Shown: piece by piece, positions 61,568-64,000 of the stretch
How positions within the stretch are numbered: position 1 is the first letter of the stretch
How the letters are laid out: the number at the start of each line of letters is the position of its first letter
NCBI RefSeq assembly: GCF_013343715.1
Contig: NZ_JABUNR010000008.1
Span: 1-64,000, forward strand
Direction of reading: 5' to 3'
DNA from: Mesobacillus harenae
GTDB taxonomy: Bacteria; Bacillota; Bacilli; Bacillales; Cytobacillaceae
Length of the DNA: 64,000 nucleotides
The notes under the pieces: generated by a model
Databases searched by the model: none
What the model was told of the DNA's origin: nothing
What the model saw: only the letters and a program-made list of their open reading frames with translations
Program-made: the position numbers and the translations under genes

Positions 61568-61966
61568 TTGAAAGTCTTTGAAAGTGATGATAAATTTGTC
61601 CTGACAGTGAATGGTGGTTATTTTAAAGAATTTGTTAGTGAGCCTAAAGCGATAATATTAAATTCTCGTCCTAAGCCCTTAAGAAAATGGCTTACTCCTA
61701 CAGAAAAAGACGAAAATGTATTTACGGACGTTAATTGGAATTATGATTATGAATTCAGCGAGTATTTATGTGATGGAGATTCTGTGTATATTCTGGAAAT
61801 ATTATATACCAGGTATAGACCTGGATATGCTAAGGGGAAAGCCGAATTTATTATAAACTCAGAATACGCAAATGAAAAAATCATGTCACTAAGACTCAGA
61901 GGAAGCATCCAAGAATTTCATTGGGACGATATTGCGAAACGATGGAATGATTATTGTTTCAGCTAA
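61568..61966 (+). CDS. hypothetical protein of the element
   Basis: A 132-residue soluble acidic protein. It is rich in aromatic residues (NWNYDYEFSEYLCDGDSVYI, YRPGYAKGKAEFI) and ends in WNDYCFS. No family is recognised. The start is TTG with GGGGGTGTC upstream. A perfect terminator lies 50 bases after the stop. It follows the membrane-protein gene after 130 bases and may belong to the same cargo block. Confidence 0.6.
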   Translation: MKVFESDDKFVLTVNGGYFKEFVSEPKAIILNSRPKPLRKWLTPTEKDENVFTDVNWNYDYEFSEYLCDGDSVYILEILYTRYRPGYAKGKAEFIINSEYANEKIMSLRLRGSIQEFHWDDIAKRWNDYCFS

Positions 61967-62016
61967 CAACATTTCAATACAATTACAAACAAAAACAACA
62001 TATAAAAGAAATCTTT

Positions 62017-62044
62017 GTGGTATTTTTTGGATACCACTTTTTTT
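62017..62044 (+). terminator. rho-independent terminator
   Basis: GTGGTAT (62017-62023) pairs perfectly with ATACCAC (62031-62037), then seven T. Confidence 0.9.
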
Positions 62045-62140
62045 GTGTATATTACCAAACATTCATAAAAGCTGCGCCTAGTTATTGGACGGTAGAACTT
62101 TATTGCCGAACAATAACAAGGATAAAGGAGCGCAAAGTAA

Positions 62141-62584
62141 ATGAGAAAAGTATTTAATAAATCCAGGCTGCAAGAGAACGGAGAAAAGTTTATACCGCTG
62201 CCATCGAACCTTCGCCACTATGTGTATATGAATAACTATAAGGCGGAAATGAGCTTTCTTTATGGACTTATCGTGGATTATTACAACGTCGAAAAGGGTT
62301 ATGCGTTTCCAAGTATCTACCAACTTGCCAAGGACTACGGAAAAAGCGAGAAGACAGTAGGCGAGCATTTAAAGGTACTTAAGAAAGTAGGGCTAATCGA
62401 CGTATTTGAGAGCTCAAGGGGCAAAGTAAACTTCTATAAGCCGCTCGTACCTCTTACGCAAGAAGAATTCTTCGCAAAATACCCAATTGCTGCGGAAAAC
62501 TTCGAAAAAAGGGAGAATGCTACAAGGAAAAAAGTTAATGACGACTTGTTCCGGTTATGGGCGGCAGAAGCAAAAAGCAAGTAG
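62141..62584 (+). CDS. winged-helix (HTH_36-type) protein, replication- or regulation-related
   Basis: A 147-residue basic protein. The central winged helix reads AFPSIYQLAKDYGKSEKTVGEHLKVLKKVGLID (about 53-85), the HTH_36 pattern found in phage and plasmid replication initiators (the DnaD/RepA-like N-terminal domain) and in some regulators. The N-terminal KFIPLPSNLRHYVYMNNYKAEMSFLYGLIVDYYN also fits replication-initiator N-termini. No AAA or primase domain follows, so it may be a truncated or accessory initiator or a regulator. AGGAGCG precedes the ATG. Palindromes and direct repeats lie 118 bases downstream. Confidence 0.7.
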   Translation: MRKVFNKSRLQENGEKFIPLPSNLRHYVYMNNYKAEMSFLYGLIVDYYNVEKGYAFPSIYQLAKDYGKSEKTVGEHLKVLKKVGLIDVFESSRGKVNFYKPLVPLTQEEFFAKYPIAAENFEKRENATRKKVNDDLFRLWAAEAKSK

Positions 62585-62844
62585 TGTAAATTCGTTATGC
62601 GGGGGAAGTGAAAAGTTAAGATCAAGAAGGTGTTTTAGGGTACTTCTTACAGTAAAACTAGGTGCCGGTACTTGTATCTTCTACACGTAAACTATAATTA
62701 TTTAACGACATTTATTAAACTAAAATTATTAACGATATTTAGTGTTAACTAAATATCCAGTAGCTAAAGCTACTAGGCTAATACATGCGTATTATCCTAA
62801 AGTTTTTAAAAAAAGAAAAGGCATATAAAAACAAAAACGCATGC
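62585..62844. repeat. cluster of palindromes and direct repeats
   Basis: Holds TTAACGACATTTA (62702-62714) and TTAACGATATTTA (62729-62741), 27 bases apart, a perfect palindrome GATATTTAGT-GTTA-ACTAAATATC (62734-62757) and a second AGTAGCT-AA-AGCTACT (62759-62774). The DNA is very AT-rich. This may be an origin, operator or recombination region. Confidence 0.55.
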
Positions 62845-62846
62845 CT
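62811..62846 (-). terminator. terminator of the leftward small gene
   Basis: On the reverse strand AGGCAT (62841-62846 complement) pairs with ATGCCT (62819-62824 complement), followed by TTTTCTTTTTTT. It overlaps the stop codon of the leftward frame. Confidence 0.7.
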
Positions 62847-63063
62847 ATACAATAGAAAGAGATATAATAAGAACGATAGAAGCGATAAAGGCCAGAGTAG
62901 AGTACAGGACAACGCTGCCGTAACGACAGGTCGCACAGCTGGATATTAAGTCCGCTATACCTAATAAAAAGTATGCGTAAAAGAGCAAATAATCGTAAAA
63001 TATACCGCAAATAATCACACTATATGCGTACCTAATAGTAGGGAAGTACCTAACACTTCCCAT
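62845..63063 (-). CDS. small two-span membrane protein
   Basis: A 72-residue reverse-strand frame with two hydrophobic stretches: VIICGIFYDYLLFYAYFLLGIADLI (short: GIFYDYLLFYAYFLLGI) and VVLYSTLAFIASIVLIISLSIV, with a CATC motif between them. AGGA lies seven bases before the ATG, and a hairpin with T run begins at its stop codon. Both signs argue that it is real although it faces against its neighbours. It could be a holin-like or immunity protein; the sequence does not decide. Confidence 0.5.
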   Translation of the reverse strand: MGSVRYFPTIRYAYSVIICGIFYDYLLFYAYFLLGIADLISSCATCRYGSVVLYSTLAFIASIVLIISLSIV

Positions 63064-63082
63064 TCATTCGTCCTATTCCGCC

Positions 63083-63115
63083 TAGGGGCTAGTTTTTTAC
63101 TAGCTCCTTTTTTAT
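63083..63115 (+). terminator. rho-independent terminator
   Basis: AGGGGCTAGT (63084-63093) pairs with ACTAGCTCCT (63099-63108) with one wobble, followed by a T run. No rightward gene ends directly before it; it probably shields the regulator gene from read-through. Confidence 0.7.
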
Positions 63116-63174
63116 TTTGTTAACACGATAAATGAGTGACTACTACAAACGTAAAAGACGAAAGGGGCAACAGC

Positions 63175-63444
63175 ATGATCGGAAAACAACTTCAATATAT
63201 CCGCCAAGCATTAAACCTCAGCCAGAACGAAATGGCATACGCACTAGACCTTACCTTAATTACAGTATGGCGTATAGAGACTGGAAGACAAAAGCCGCTG
63301 CCTAAGACAATACGCCATATACAGGAAGTACTTTGCTATGACGAAGAAGATTTGATCGAAATTAACGAGCTACTTGCCGAAAGCGAGAACAGCCGTAGAC
63401 ACGCACGACTAAAAAAGAAGCTACGTGAACAGGCAAACCTATAA
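63175..63444 (+). CDS. XRE-family helix-turn-helix regulator
   Basis: An 89-residue phage-type regulator. The HTH runs over about residues 4-58: IGKQLQYIRQALNLSQNEMAYALDLTLITVWRIETGR (short: LSQNEMAYALDL, TVWRIETGRQ). The basic C-terminal tail (SRRHARLKKKLREQ) follows. It may be an immunity or excision regulator of the element; target unknown. ATG 63175 has AAAGGGG eight bases upstream; 13 further codons are open upstream. It shares the region 63064-63174 with the divergent small membrane gene. Confidence 0.88.
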   Translation: MIGKQLQYIRQALNLSQNEMAYALDLTLITVWRIETGRQKPLPKTIRHIQEVLCYDEEDLIEINELLAESENSRRHARLKKKLREQANL

Positions 63445-63582
63445 GAATGTAACATTATATGTATAGCAATTATTATTAGAGACCGATTAAATCTATTCGA
63501 GCTAGCACCGTTGCTAACAAGCGGTGAAGGCTGCTAGATAGATCTTATTAATTTAAATCTATTACAGGGGGCTAAGTTATTT

Positions 63583-64000
63583 ATGACTATCGAGACTATA
63601 AGAGATAACTTGGAGAAAGCGCAGCAGGTTAGAGATAATGTATCAGCAGTTATACGTCAGTTCCATATCGTGCCTTACCAAGAGCACCGCGGCAAAGTAA
63701 ACGCTGACCGAATGCTAAGCGAAGAAGGTAAGCAATTCCAGCTGTTAAAGCTGCGGGATAAATTCGAAGTAGAGACTATGAAGGCTCTCTATGAAATGCA
63801 AAAAACGCAAGACCAAGAGGTAATAAACGCACGTAATGCAGCCGAGAAAGTACTCACCCAGCCTCTTCCAAAAGTAAATGACATACATCAGCAGCTATTT
63901 AAGGATAAACTGCAACAAATAAAAGCCAATGTTATGTTTGCGTCTAGTTATAAAAGCGCACTAGAGGCTTTACAAGGACTAACAGACGAAGAAGAACCTG
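63583..64000 (+). CDS. hypothetical protein, cut by the window edge
   Basis: An open frame of 139 codons that runs to the end of the window. It begins MTIETIRDNLEKAQQVRDNV and is helical and charged, with coiled-coil potential. No membrane span or known motif. The ribosome-binding site is GGGGGCTAAG, part of a 12-base word that recurs at 53066. The stop and full length are not visible. No function is proposed. Confidence 0.65.
   Translation, partial: MTIETIRDNLEKAQQVRDNVSAVIRQFHIVPYQEHRGKVNADRMLSEEGKQFQLLKLRDKFEVETMKALYEMQKTQDQEVINARNAAEKVLTQPLPKVNDIHQQLFKDKLQQIKANVMFASSYKSALEALQGLTDEEEP

Larger units (their letters stand above)
50083..64000. mobile_element. integrative element inserted in kamA, continuing beyond the window
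   Basis: It begins at the break in kamA with a large serine recombinase gene transcribed inward. It carries a second small serine recombinase, restriction-modification genes, a HEPN-like gene, hypotheticals and phage-like regulators. Gene style changes (different codon use, many ATA/CTA codons and short terminators overlapping stop codons). No structural phage genes are identified in the 14 kb visible. The right end and 3' part of kamA are not in the window, so size and type (prophage, phage-like island, integrative conjugative element) are open. Confidence 0.85.

Noticed and set aside
1..64000. CRISPR arrays, tRNA and rRNA genes
   Set aside because: No regularly spaced repeat arrays, tRNA cloverleafs or rRNA-like stretches were noticed on either strand.

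Overview
The window reads as a chromosomal segment of a Bacillaceae bacterium (Bacillus or a close genus such as Mesobacillus or Cytobacillus; no rRNA or marker allows a finer call). The evidence is AGGAGG-type ribosome binding sites, frequent TTG/GTG starts, rho-independent terminators after many genes, and gene order. From about 15.3 to 38.8 kb the order matches, as recalled, the ypgQ-ypgR-ilvD-yphP-ypiP-ypjP-thy-dfrA-ypkP-ilvA-ypmP-ypmQ-ypmR-ypmS-msrA-msrB block of Bacillus subtilis.

Layout. 0-1.1 kb: edge of an IS3-type insertion sequence and a NERD-domain gene. 1.2-13 kb: housekeeping genes (cold-shock protein, HD-GYP phosphodiesterase, topB, mntR, methyltransferase, AIM24, cstA, metA, fhs). 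13.4-38.8 kb: amidohydrolase, two DegV genes, ypgQ, ABC-F, ypgR, ilvD with a CodY-like box, bacilliredoxin, ypiP, aminotransferase, ypjP, a secreted anthrax-lethal-factor-like metallopeptidase, thymidylate/folate genes, ypkP, ilvA, tatA-tatC, ypmP, an orphan histidine kinase, a SCO1 protein, ypmR-ypmS, msrA-msrB and a PTS IIA protein. 38.8-41.7 kb: DUF502 protein, YjcZ-like spore protein, FAD oxidoreductase. The intergenic spaces near 36.5-37.3 and 39.9-40.0 kb carry dispersed repeats.

42.1-50.1 kb is a beta-lysine catabolic cluster equivalent to B. subtilis yodT-yodS-yodR-yodQ-yodP-kamA, with an added sigma-54 activator gene and the wreck of a GABA aminotransferase gene. A near-consensus -24/-12 promoter and two repeats 52 bp apart precede kamA. 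The likely route is lysine to beta-lysine (KamA), acetylation (YodP), transamination (YodT), CoA-dependent cleavage (YodS/YodR) and deacetylation (YodQ) towards GABA.

The main discovery candidate is at 50.08 kb. kamA stops after the conserved GYAVPT motif, just before its PLP-lysine motif (PGGGGK), and foreign DNA begins there with a large serine recombinase gene 64 bp further on. The element runs past the window end. This is the architecture of elements that split sporulation genes and are excised in the mother cell (skin in sigK, SPbeta in spsM). kamA is a sporulation-stage gene in relatives, so a regulated kamA rearrangement is plausible; destructive insertion into a decaying pathway (gabT is already broken) is the competing explanation.

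50.1-64 kb is the element: serine integrase, membrane coiled-coil protein, small resolvase with res-like repeats, an Eco57I-like type IIG restriction-modification pair, a HEPN-like protein, a membrane protein of unknown function, small hypotheticals, a winged-helix protein, an XRE regulator and a cluster of palindromes. Its cargo looks defensive.
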